DNA of 64,000 nt from Fistulifera solaris (Eukaryota; Bacillariophyta; Bacillariophyceae; Naviculales; Stauroneidaceae): contig AP026149.1 in assembly GCA_030295235.1 (NCBI GenBank), forward strand, positions 744,001 through 808,000, written 5' to 3'. Positions 56,042 to 64,000 of this stretch are shown here, in pieces. The notes beneath the pieces are model-generated. The model did no database searches and had not been told where the DNA came from. It saw nothing but the letters and a program-made list of their open reading frames with translations. The stretch's first letter is position 1, and every line of letters begins with the position of its first letter. The position numbers and the translations under genes were made by a program.

Positions 56042-58573
56042 ATGAAGTCCACATGTGGTGAATCGATTGCGGCGAAGTTGGCACTCTTTGAAGCAACGAT
56101 TGCGACAAACGATGAATCGACTTCCCGTTCGTTCATTGCAAATTTCGCGAAAAAGGAAAGAGGCCAAATGCGCCGAAGGTCTTTAGCTTCTTACCCTCCA
56201 TCAGTTCCCGTTCAAGTCGAATCTCTGGAAATTGTAGAAATGAGCGAAGTCACAGAAACAGAAAGAGGCGAAGACATCTTGGAGTACTCGAACAGAGAGC
56301 GCTCCGGAAACCAGCGTCGTCTTGTCCCCGAGCATTTCGAGCCCAGAGCTAGGCGACATAGCATGACAATGACCAGTAGGAAGCAAAGTTTGACGGATTG
56401 CCGACATAGTTTGACTGGTTCTCTGTACAAGTTAGACGCAAGTACCGATGATTCGCATGATACAAGTGCATTTTCGCGACAAGACACGGTCAAAAGCATA
56501 GCCAGGCAATTCGAGGCACAGCATGAAAAGGATGACTCGACATTCGACCTTGTTCAGCCTGCAAGACACACGTCTGCTGCTTTACAGCCAACGATTGAAG
56601 CCTTTGAGTCAGTGCAACCGGTCAAACATACCGATGACTACGAAAATTACAAAGAAGAGCTTGCACAGACTTGCTCGGGGTTATTAGACCAAAATCGAAG
56701 AGTATTTCTCATACAGCCAGAGGAAGCGCGGGAAACGAACTCAAGACTATACGTGAGAAAAAGTTCTCGCAGAAAGACTGATTCAAGTAGTGTAAGGCCT
56801 CATGGATTGGACGAAAGAGCGGACGAAGAGTCATTATCAAGCTCGGAGGAAGACAACGACAGTTCATTTTCGAGCCATTCATCCGATGATCAAAGCCATA
56901 CTGAGCCGAGCAATGGTGTAGACGACCAGTCTTGTAAGCGTATTCACTCGTTAAGACCGGGAATGGAGAGAGGGCATAGTATCGAAAATCTAAATGAAGA
57001 GATGCATTTGATGCACACCCACGAATTGACAGGAAGTTCTGAGTATCAGGATGGAGACTACGAGCGACCCCGTAGACGCGTCAACGCTCTTCGCCCAGGA
57101 ATGGAAAGGGGGCATAGTGTCGAGAACCTCTCAGAAGAAATGAAACTGGTAGAAACTGCTGCAACAAGGAAAGGGAGCCCTGCCATTCCGGATGGAATCG
57201 ACGAGCGACCCCGCCGACGTGTCAACCCACTTCGTCCGGGAATGGAAAGGGGGCATAGCGTTGAAAACTTATCAGAAGAGATGCAGCTGGAGAGAAATAC
57301 TGGAATGGAAGAGAGTTATTACAACCTGGATGGAAAGGAAGAGCGTTCTGGTAGGCGTGTCAACCCGCTTCGCCCAGGAATGGAAAGGTGGCATAGCGTC
57401 GAAAATCTATCAGAAGAGATGCATTCAATGCACAACTCTGAAACGCGAAAAAATTCTTCTGAAGATGAATACCCAAATAAAAAAGAGCGACCTCGAAGAG
57501 GTGTCAACGCACTTCGCCCAGGAGTTGAGAGGGGGCATAGTATTGAGAATTTGTCGGAAGAAATGAGCTTGTTGCACATATCTGCAACGGAAGATATTTT
57601 CGAAAATCGATATGGCGTGGTCGAGCAACCCCGTACACGTGTCAACGCTCTTCGACCGGGAATGGAAAGGGGGCACAGTATTGAAAACTTATCGGAAGAA
57701 ATGCAGTTGTTGCATAGCTCTACAAGCAGAGAAAGCTCTGATCATCAAGATGCAGTAGTCGAACGACCCCGTAGACTTGTCAGCTCTCTTCGACCGGGAA
57801 TGGAAAGGGGACACAGTTTCGAGAACCTGTCGGAAGAGATGCAATTGCTGCATAACTCTACAAGCGGAGAAAGTTACGAACATCAAGAGGCAATAAACGA
57901 GCGTCCCCGTCGACGAGTTAACGCGCTTCGCCCGGGAATGGAAAGGGGACACAGTTTCGAAAATCTATCCGAAGAGATGCAGTTGATGCACAATTCTACA
58001 AGTGGAGAAAGTTACGATCTTCAAGATAGAACGCACGAGCGTCCTCGTAGACGTGTCAATCCTTTAAGGCCGGGAGTCGAGAGGGGACACAGTATTGAAA
58101 ATTTAGTGGAAGAGATGCAGCTAGGGCACCAATCTGAAAAGGGAGCAAGTTCTAGTGGTCATGATGGATACGACGAACAAAGTCGGAAACGTGTGAACCT
58201 TTTAAGACCGGGAGTGGAGAGGGGCCATAGTATTGAAAACTTATCGGAAGACATACATTTGTTGCAGACTTCTATAACGGGAGAAATTTCAGGTGGTAAC
58301 GATGCAAGGGATGAGCGACATCGTAGACGGGTCAATACGCTTAATCCAGGCATAGAAAGAGGCCATAGCTTTGATGACGATGTAGAGGGCCTCGTCGCCA
58401 TGCAGTCCTCCTTTGCAGAGGTTGGCGTCGCCGATGATATGAGTTCAGCTTACTCTTCATCATCTGACGAAAGTGATGACTTTCCGATAAAGGAGATTGC
58501 TTTTAAGCGTCGCCGCCGCAGAAGGAGAAGAAAATATTGGAACGACTCACATGCGGCGAGAGAAGCTGTTTAA
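56042..58573 (+). CDS. Protein with eleven LRPGMERGHS repeats, family member C
   Basis: 843 residues from ATG 56042, with a possible acceptor CAG just before it, so an upstream exon is conceivable. The N-terminus has FE motifs SIAAKLALFEA and ALQPTIEAFE, as in the two paralogues to the left, plus many RxxS sites (RARRHSM, RRRSLAS). From ~56920 to 58400 there are eleven repeats of ~42 residues. The consensus is RPRRRVNALRPGMERGHS followed by [IVF]ENLSEEM and a variable acidic linker. The last copy is degenerate (LNPGIERGHSFDD). The C-terminus is a Ser/Asp stretch, then KRRRRRRRRK, a likely nuclear-localisation signal. The core RPGMxRG[HD]S is shared with the gene at 49359-52087. The function is unknown; the array could be a multivalent phospho- or partner-binding platform. 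Confidence 0.8.
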   Translation: MKSTCGESIAAKLALFEATIATNDESTSRSFIANFAKKERGQMRRRSLASYPPSVPVQVESLEIVEMSEVTETERGEDILEYSNRERSGNQRRLVPEHFEPRARRHSMTMTSRKQSLTDCRHSLTGSLYKLDASTDDSHDTSAFSRQDTVKSIARQFEAQHEKDDSTFDLVQPARHTSAALQPTIEAFESVQPVKHTDDYENYKEELAQTCSGLLDQNRRVFLIQPEEARETNSRLYVRKSSRRKTDSSSVRPHGLDERADEESLSSSEEDNDSSFSSHSSDDQSHTEPSNGVDDQSCKRIHSLRPGMERGHSIENLNEEMHLMHTHELTGSSEYQDGDYERPRRRVNALRPGMERGHSVENLSEEMKLVETAATRKGSPAIPDGIDERPRRRVNPLRPGMERGHSVENLSEEMQLERNTGMEESYYNLDGKEERSGRRVNPLRPGMERWHSVENLSEEMHSMHNSETRKNSSEDEYPNKKERPRRGVNALRPGVERGHSIENLSEEMSLLHISATEDIFENRYGVVEQPRTRVNALRPGMERGHSIENLSEEMQLLHSSTSRESSDHQDAVVERPRRLVSSLRPGMERGHSFENLSEEMQLLHNSTSGESYEHQEAINERPRRRVNALRPGMERGHSFENLSEEMQLMHNSTSGESYDLQDRTHERPRRRVNPLRPGVERGHSIENLVEEMQLGHQSEKGASSSGHDGYDEQSRKRVNLLRPGVERGHSIENLSEDIHLLQTSITGEISGGNDARDERHRRRVNTLNPGIERGHSFDDDVEGLVAMQSSFAEVGVADDMSSAYSSSSDESDDFPIKEIAFKRRRRRRRRKYWNDSHAAREAV
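56920..58400. repeat. Coding tandem repeat, ~126-base period, eleven copies
   Basis: The best conserved DNA part encodes RPGMERGHSIENLSEEM (CGNCCNGGAATGGAAAGGGG...). Linkers vary in sequence and by a few codons, so the array is older or more diversified than the one at 50085-50510. Confidence 0.85.
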
Positions 58574-58896
58574 CTATACTTTACTGCAATTATTGATGGT
58601 ATCGATCAAATATCTAGTGCAGTCTTTCATTGTTAGCCAAGCTATAAGATCATTAGAAATGCCTCAGATCATGTTGTGTCAAGCTTGGCAACCGTAGATC
58701 GTCTTAAAAAATCAAACGACACCAGACATTGATAAAGCATATTGTTTTGATCTCTAACCCGTTCCATCACTCTAGTTGAAAACAGGAGTATGGCTGAGAC
58801 ACATTGTCGTCATTAAAAAATCGCATGTCCGAACAATATCCTCCTTTTTGTAGTCACAAATGTCAGTAGACAACATACTCCCCTTTAAAGTCGGTT
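58574..58896. other. Intergenic between convergent genes
   Basis: 323 bases holding the 3' ends of the repeat-protein gene and COX10. Nothing else is seen. Confidence 0.5.
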
Positions 58897-60155
58897 CTAG
58901 GTAGCCGATGCCTCCTGCTGAGAATGCTGCGCTATCTTCTGGGTGGCTTGCCTTGTAATCGCCACAGGACATGCCTCATCGCCTTTCTCTGCTGCCGCAT
59001 ATTCATGAGGGCACAAATTACGTCCTTTGTTTCGAACGGCATGAACAGTGTCATGCAAGTACCGTACGACTGGATCGTTCATCTCGTCTTCATCCCATAC
59101 TTTTGAATGCAATAAATACAACATAAGCCAGCACGGCAAGTACCAAAGAGACGTCAGAAAAACCTTGCGAGCGTTTGAGTTTGTTTGCTCGTTACAAAAC
59201 CTTCGAGCAATTTTCATCGCGTAGGCGTTCAAAACAATACCTTCCAAAGCAAACATATTACTGGTCATTCCGGCCGCAGTAGAAATGAATGGTAGCGTAG
59301 CCAAATACCATGTGTACCGCACAATTAGTTTCGCAGCTCTGTCCGGATCTACACATGAGAGCATCTGAAAGCCACCGCGGGCATAATCAATACGATGCAT
59401 ATACGACAAAGCGAAAAAATGCGGCATTTGCCAGACATACAACGTCGTCCCTAACAAAATAGCTTGAGCATCTAATGCACCTCCCGTGGCGGCTGAGTAA
59501 CCAATCTGCAGTCAAGTCGCGAGGGTAAGAAACGACCGATGAACATGCATGATGTGAAATCGCAAACAATAATCTTACCAAAGGCGGTACTGCTCCAACA
59601 ACAGCTCCCACCCACGTATTTATAACGGATCGAGGTTTTAGGTATGTGTACACCCCCGAGTAAAGAAGAATATTGCCAAACCCCAGCGCGGCGGCAATAG
59701 GGTCGGTCATAGCCAGAAGCGCAGTCCCACCAGCACCCCATAACGTTGCGGCAGTTTTAGCTTCAGCGATAGAGAGTGCACCAGTAACAAGCGGGCGTGT
59801 CTGAGTCCGTTTCATGCGAGAGTCTTTATCTACTTCAAATATTTGATTTAATGCGGCCGCACTACTACTGCAGAGCGCCGTTCCCATCATACAAAGCGCA
59901 AATTCAGACGTTAGAACAGGACCAGCAGCAGCCACATATCCTGCTGCGCTTGTTGTTACAACAAGAGCTGAGAGTTTGGCTTTAGCCAAATCTGAGTATG
60001 CCGCGAGCATTGAAATTCGAGGGCGCATTGAGTTTTCAGTCTCAAAGGATGATTTAGATGAACTAGCAAACGGTCTGGAGAAAGCAGACGTTCCGCAACC
60101 AGCCTTTCACTGTATACTCTATGGATTGAACCGACAGTCTTCGTATTCTTTCCAT
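58897..60155 (-). CDS. COX10: COX10, protoheme IX farnesyltransferase (heme O synthase)
   Basis: A mitochondrial inner-membrane UbiA-family enzyme that farnesylates heme B to heme O for cytochrome c oxidase. Exons (minus) are 59579-60155 and 58897-59505; the intron 59506-59578 is GTAAGA...TGCAG. Family motifs are AKAKLSALVVTTSAAGY, NQIFEVDKDSRMKRTQTRPL (the prenyl-diphosphate binding Asp motif), GAVVGAVPPLIGYSA and LYVWQMPHFFALSYMHRIDY. Hydrophobic segments fit the usual nine spans. The N-terminus is unsure: ATG 60155 gives a basic presequence (MERIRRLSVQS) but needs a one-base frame change before SAFSRPFASSSKSS. The first in-frame ATG after it is 60028. The C-terminal tail (~50 residues after the last span) is hydrophilic and Gln/Ala-rich. 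Confidence 0.88.
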
Positions 60156-61012
60156 TGAGGATTGGCATATTCGATAAAGTACGAATGAATTCACGATCGG
60201 ATAAGCGAAGAATCGGTGCAAACTAACGACGCAATTGTTTTCTCGAGTAAGTCGAAGCTCCAATGACTCGCCCAGCTGACGCAATGAATCACAACAAGCA
60301 GAAAAGATTGACTCTCCGAAATGAAGCAAAGAAAAAAGTTAATGATGATGATTAGTCTTCAGTCAAAACATCGCGTTTTTCCGCAGCAAGACGCGAGCGA
60401 TGAGGATGAGGCGAGCAACGAAACAACGACGGATGACAAGCAGACCAATGGTTGTCTCTGCCGCCCGTAATCCTTATTGTAGAAAGTACTTCGTGGAAAT
60501 ATCGACTGCACTATAATATGTCGAACGCACGACGCTTCGAATGTTTACGAACTCTCACCTAGCTCTGGTAGGGAATTAGAAAACAAAACGTTGATGGAAC
60601 TAGTCACGCAACGCTTCAAATGTCTACCTACGTTTACGTAGCTTTCCTACGGAAATTTATCGACCTAGGGATACCCGGATATCGTGTAATTTTGGTCCCA
60701 CTATTATTCGGGTCTTTTGGACGCCGATGTCAACATTACTTTGCCCGGTATCAAACAATAATTGACTTTGAATTGAGAGCAATGGAGAGTTTCTAATTCA
60801 TAAAAAAGTAGTTGCAATGAAGTAATGAATACGTTTTTGCTAATATCTCTTGCTCCGTCCGCACCGGTCCGGACATTTCACAGTAGGGACTTATGAAGGA
60901 AAGAAAGGATACTGCGTAGTCTAATTAAGGTATATTTGCCAAGCGACATTAGTGAGGAACACATTCCAGCGCTTCGTAGGCCAGACTGTGTTGAAAATAT
61001 TATCGTATATCG
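60156..61012. other. Intergenic, 0.86 kb
   Basis: No gene. Two diverged short copies occur near 60527-60556 and 60604-60632 (ACGACGCTTCGAATGTTTACG / ACGCAACGCTTCAAATGTCTAC-like), about 80 bases apart. Confidence 0.45.
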
Positions 61013-62983
61013 CTAAAATTTCGCGGACTCGTCAATGCCACAATCGGCGTCCAGCACCAAAGGGGTGTGCAGGAACAACTTGAGCGCCCTTACTCCCTTC
61101 CATGTAATATCCGTGTTTCGAAGACACAACCATTTCAAACTTGAATGTCCCATAATCGCCTTGGCAATGTCCAGAGCAGCCACATCCGTAATACGATTAC
61201 CATCAAGGCGAAGGTCTTCCAGCTTTGAAATACAGTAAAGATGAGATAGTCCTGCATCATTTATCCGGTTGTTTGCGACGTTCAGCGAAATCAAACTAGG
61301 GTGATTCGTTTTATCTCCAAATACGCTTTTGCATATCTCTTGAAAGCCGAGGTCGCCAATGGAATTCCCTTCCAGATCGAGTCGTAACAAAGAGGCATTG
61401 TCGGCCAGCGCCCGCGCAATCTGCGATGACCCGTCCCCGAGATCACATCGTTTCAAAGAAAGGCAGCGAAGTGTTGTATTCTTTATCAGAGCTTTGGCCA
61501 ATGCAACAGCTCCGTTAAATCCAAGTGGCGTATCTTTAATGTAAAGTCGCTGCAGATTTACTTGATTTGCCGCAACGACACACTCGGAAAGCCTCCCGAC
61601 ACTGCGGCGCGAAACCATTGATCCTCCAAATGATGCGCTCGTTACACACGGTTTGAACTTCGCCAGACTGACCATGATAGCCAGCAGCTCTTCGTCGCCA
61701 TGCTTTTTCTTCGTCAAATCGAAGCAGATCATTTTCTTTTCCTTAATATCCCGCAATATCTTTCCTAACCAACCTTTTTTATTTTCTCGAAAAGCAAACG
61801 CAGCATGGAGTTGATTTTCAGCTTCATCCGTCAAGACATTCTGCTCGAAATAGAGCGTCTTCAATTTGATCGGGTGGCGGCACACGACATGAATGAATGG
61901 TGATGGATCTCTCATTTGATTTCCAACCAAGTTCAACTCCTCGAGAGCCATGTCGGCCTTGAGAGACTCGGCTAAAACCTTAATTCCGCTATCACAAATG
62001 AAGTTACACTTCAGATTCAAATGAGTTAGCGCTGAGTTTTGCATCAGCATTTCTGCCAAGAACCCAGCGCCCGCGTCTTTAATACCATTCCACGATACAT
62101 CCAAACATTTCAAGCACGTGTCGTCGTTTTCAATGATTCCCTGAGCGACCAACCGCACACCATTATCGCCAATACTATTCCGAGATAAGTTCAATTCTCG
62201 CAGGGTGTGATTGAATTTTAAGACAACGCCAAACGCTTCGGCCCCTTCGGTCTCGATGTTATTATCCATCATGTTCAACATTTTCAACGCCTTGTTGTGT
62301 CCTTTAATAAATGCGTCCGCTAGATGGTAAGCTCCGCTATAGCCAATTTTGTTGTTGCTTAGATCAAGCTCTTCCAGTAAGCATTCGGGTGAAGCTAGCA
62401 CTTCACCAATGATATGCGCTCCCCTGTCTCCCAGCTTATTTTGCGATAAATCTAGACGCACGAGACGGCCGAGATAGAGCCCCATACTCTTTATAGATCT
62501 TCCAAAACTGTTATGCGAAAGGAAAAGTTCACGTAAAGAGTGTTCTGATCTCAAAAGCGAGGCAACGACCGATGCACCTTTAGCTCCTAGCTTATTGTTG
62601 GATAAATGGATCGACTCCAAACGACATGTCGGCAACAGCAAGGCGTGGTCGAGCAAGTATGAGAGCCCTTCCGGCTTGATTTCATTATCTGATAAATCGA
62701 TTTCACAAAGAAGTTCAGTTTGTTGAATAATGCGAGCCAGCGAAGGAACCGATTCTGTTGTCAGGCCATTCTTGGGTAGCCTGAGAGACCTTAGTTTGAC
62801 TTTTTCATGATTTTCGAAGAGAATAGTATGTAACCTCGCAATATCTTTATTTTGAAAAACGTGCGAGCAATGAATCTTCTCAATATGCGCAATGTTGTTT
62901 TCGAGATACTGAAGGATTTCGTCGCTATTAATAAATGATTCGTCAGAAGGTATCTTGTCGAATTTTGCGACGGCTGTATTCAT
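61013..62983 (-). CDS. RNase-inhibitor-type leucine-rich repeat protein
   Basis: 656 residues, uninterrupted, start 62983. After ~60 residues it is made of ~28-residue LRRs of ribonuclease-inhibitor/NLRC3 type, for example LCEIDLSDNEIKPEGLSYLL, LRELNLSRNSIGDNGVRLVA, LTHLNLKCNFICDSGIKVLA and LRLDLEGNSIGDLGFQEIC. About 18 repeats are visible. An interruption at about residues 385-440 (GWLGKILRDIKEKKMICFDL) splits them into two blocks. There is no NACHT or other ATPase domain, no signal peptide and no membrane span, so it is probably a cytosolic protein-binding scaffold. Members of this class include RanGAP-like and flagellar or regulatory proteins; I cannot choose. No diagnostic RanGAP Arg finger was identified. 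Confidence 0.8.
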   Translation of the reverse strand: MNTAVAKFDKIPSDESFINSDEILQYLENNIAHIEKIHCSHVFQNKDIARLHTILFENHEKVKLRSLRLPKNGLTTESVPSLARIIQQTELLCEIDLSDNEIKPEGLSYLLDHALLLPTCRLESIHLSNNKLGAKGASVVASLLRSEHSLRELFLSHNSFGRSIKSMGLYLGRLVRLDLSQNKLGDRGAHIIGEVLASPECLLEELDLSNNKIGYSGAYHLADAFIKGHNKALKMLNMMDNNIETEGAEAFGVVLKFNHTLRELNLSRNSIGDNGVRLVAQGIIENDDTCLKCLDVSWNGIKDAGAGFLAEMLMQNSALTHLNLKCNFICDSGIKVLAESLKADMALEELNLVGNQMRDPSPFIHVVCRHPIKLKTLYFEQNVLTDEAENQLHAAFAFRENKKGWLGKILRDIKEKKMICFDLTKKKHGDEELLAIMVSLAKFKPCVTSASFGGSMVSRRSVGRLSECVVAANQVNLQRLYIKDTPLGFNGAVALAKALIKNTTLRCLSLKRCDLGDGSSQIARALADNASLLRLDLEGNSIGDLGFQEICKSVFGDKTNHPSLISLNVANNRINDAGLSHLYCISKLEDLRLDGNRITDVAALDIAKAIMGHSSLKWLCLRNTDITWKGVRALKLFLHTPLVLDADCGIDESAKF

Positions 62984-63437
62984 CGCTTTTGTAGCAAATT
63001 AAATCATCACATACTCCGTGCTGCTTTGGCAATTGCACCTAGTAAGCAGCAAAACGAGCGCACTGACTGTGTTTGTAACCTGAAAAATATCACTTTCGAC
63101 GAGAATGAAGACACTCCGTAATCCGTAATGAATATATAATTGGTTTGGTTGCTTGATTGTTGCTGTTCAACGCGAGCGCGAGGCTCGTTGTTTGTGGTTG
63201 AGCGGACGGCGTTCCAGAAAAAATCGTAAACGAATCTTAGCGGTACTTGTCTCCTTGTGACATGTGACATGCAATCCGCGCCTTTTTCTCCGCAACAAAT
63301 ACTCCGGAGTAAATAAACGACCCGTAACCCTTGGTTTTCTAATTTTCCCCGCATTCGCATTCAGCACATTCATTATTCTTTTTGATCAAAGAATCATTCA
63401 TTTCATTATTTGTTGCTTCGCATAACCATAAAATCTT
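62984..63437. other. Intergenic, divergent promoter region
   Basis: It lies between a minus and a plus gene. Minus frames at 63007-63373 have no recognisable domain. Nothing else is seen. Confidence 0.45.
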
Positions 63438-64000
63438 ATGTCGTGCTCTTCTTGGCTGCGCTTGCTATCCTTCGTCTGTTATTGTTGCTTTTTTTTGGCT
63501 GCAAAGTCCATCGACGGCGTCCCTTGCCTTCATCTCTTCACATAACAATATTCATCGTAAGCGATCAGCTTCTCCGTTACGACAAGAGCCACATCAACAA
63601 GAAGAAAATATTCAAGTATCAGATGCACCAAAGGAATGTCCTTATTCGATGCGGTTCTCACCGCAACGGATTAATTTGACGCGACCCAAACAATTGCCTC
63701 GCAAAAGATCCTCGGATTGACCTCCTTCTTTCCGGGACGTCGGAGTCGTTTCGAGCAAACTATTTCCTGTGAGCGATTAGAATGGTGCAAAGAAACAGAT
63801 GGTCTTGCTCTTCTTGCTAGACTTTTTCATACAGCAGCCACCGCAACTGAAAACAATCTTGTCATGGCGTTTCCGGATGCGTCGGCTTATTCATTGCTCC
63901 AAAATGCTGTTGAGATTCTTGGCCCATACGCTACACAATGGGATCTACAAATGATATGGGAGCCTCTGCCGCATATCAAATTCAATAAAACAGTCAACTC
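63438..64000 (+). CDS. Partial protein with plastid-type presequence, unknown
   Basis: The start is ATG 63438: MSCSSWLRLLSFVCYCC is a signal peptide. After a frame change in a T run (63490-63497), SPSTASLAFISS gives an ASLAF|I site like the ASAFAP motif of diatom plastid presequences. A basic, Pro/Arg-rich part follows (RFSPQRINLTRPKQLPRKRSS). A second one-base change near 63712-63716 leads to an open frame to the window end (GLTSFFPGRRSRFEQTISCERLEWCK, then LLARLFHTAATATENNLVMAF). No domain is recognised in the visible part, and the C-terminus lies outside. Homopolymer errors are the simplest reason for both changes. Confidence 0.55.

Overview
The window looks like nuclear DNA of a diatom, probably a raphid pennate; this is inferred from gene content, not from a database match. 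The genes are compact and carry few GT-AG introns of about 70-100 bases. Several proteins start with signal peptides that look like secondary-plastid presequences. LRR proteins have a disordered N-terminus, one membrane span and a Pro/Thr-rich stalk, as is common in diatoms. Housekeeping genes are typically eukaryotic: COX10, a mitochondrial-type signal peptidase, a giant BEACH protein, and a plastid-like trigger factor. I saw no tRNA or rRNA gene, no CRISPR array and no intact mobile element.

Layout. Bases 1-6.2 kb hold a partial membrane protein (-), a Cys-rich PLAC8-type gene (+) and an LRR receptor-like gene (+). Bases 6.46-22.83 kb are three head-to-tail copies of a unit of about 5.45 kb. 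Each unit has, on the minus strand, a secreted VWA-Cache (alpha2delta-like) membrane protein and a TPR-like gene. Copies 2 and 3 are almost identical; copy 1 is diverged and partly decayed. Bases 22.8-29.5 kb hold a plastid-type unknown protein, an ER thioredoxin-like gene and a serine acetyltransferase, all minus. Bases 29.6-34.1 kb are a gene-poor repeat zone with hairpin elements, a structured GC-rich repeat and a decayed piece of the acetyltransferase gene. Bases 34.1-43.9 kb are one BEACH-WD40 gene. Bases 44.5-46.4 kb are the trigger factor gene. Bases 46.5-52.1 kb and 56.0-58.6 kb hold three related, disordered, repeat-rich proteins. Between them lie a minisatellite, a signal peptidase gene and a 5'-truncated H+-pyrophosphatase. 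COX10, an RNase-inhibitor-type LRR gene and the start of another plastid-type gene close the window.

Two points matter for any reader. First, many host genes are interrupted by isolated one-base frame changes, mostly in homopolymers and mostly losses. The frame is restored when each is counted as one base, so I read most of them as residual sequencing error and call single genes across them. Second, the ER thioredoxin-like gene at 27.1-27.8 kb keeps its frame through three TGA triplets that sit exactly where the CxxC redox site belongs, and its 3' flank holds a SECIS-like hairpin. It may be an undescribed multi-selenocysteine thioredoxin-fold protein, and it is the most exciting observation here.
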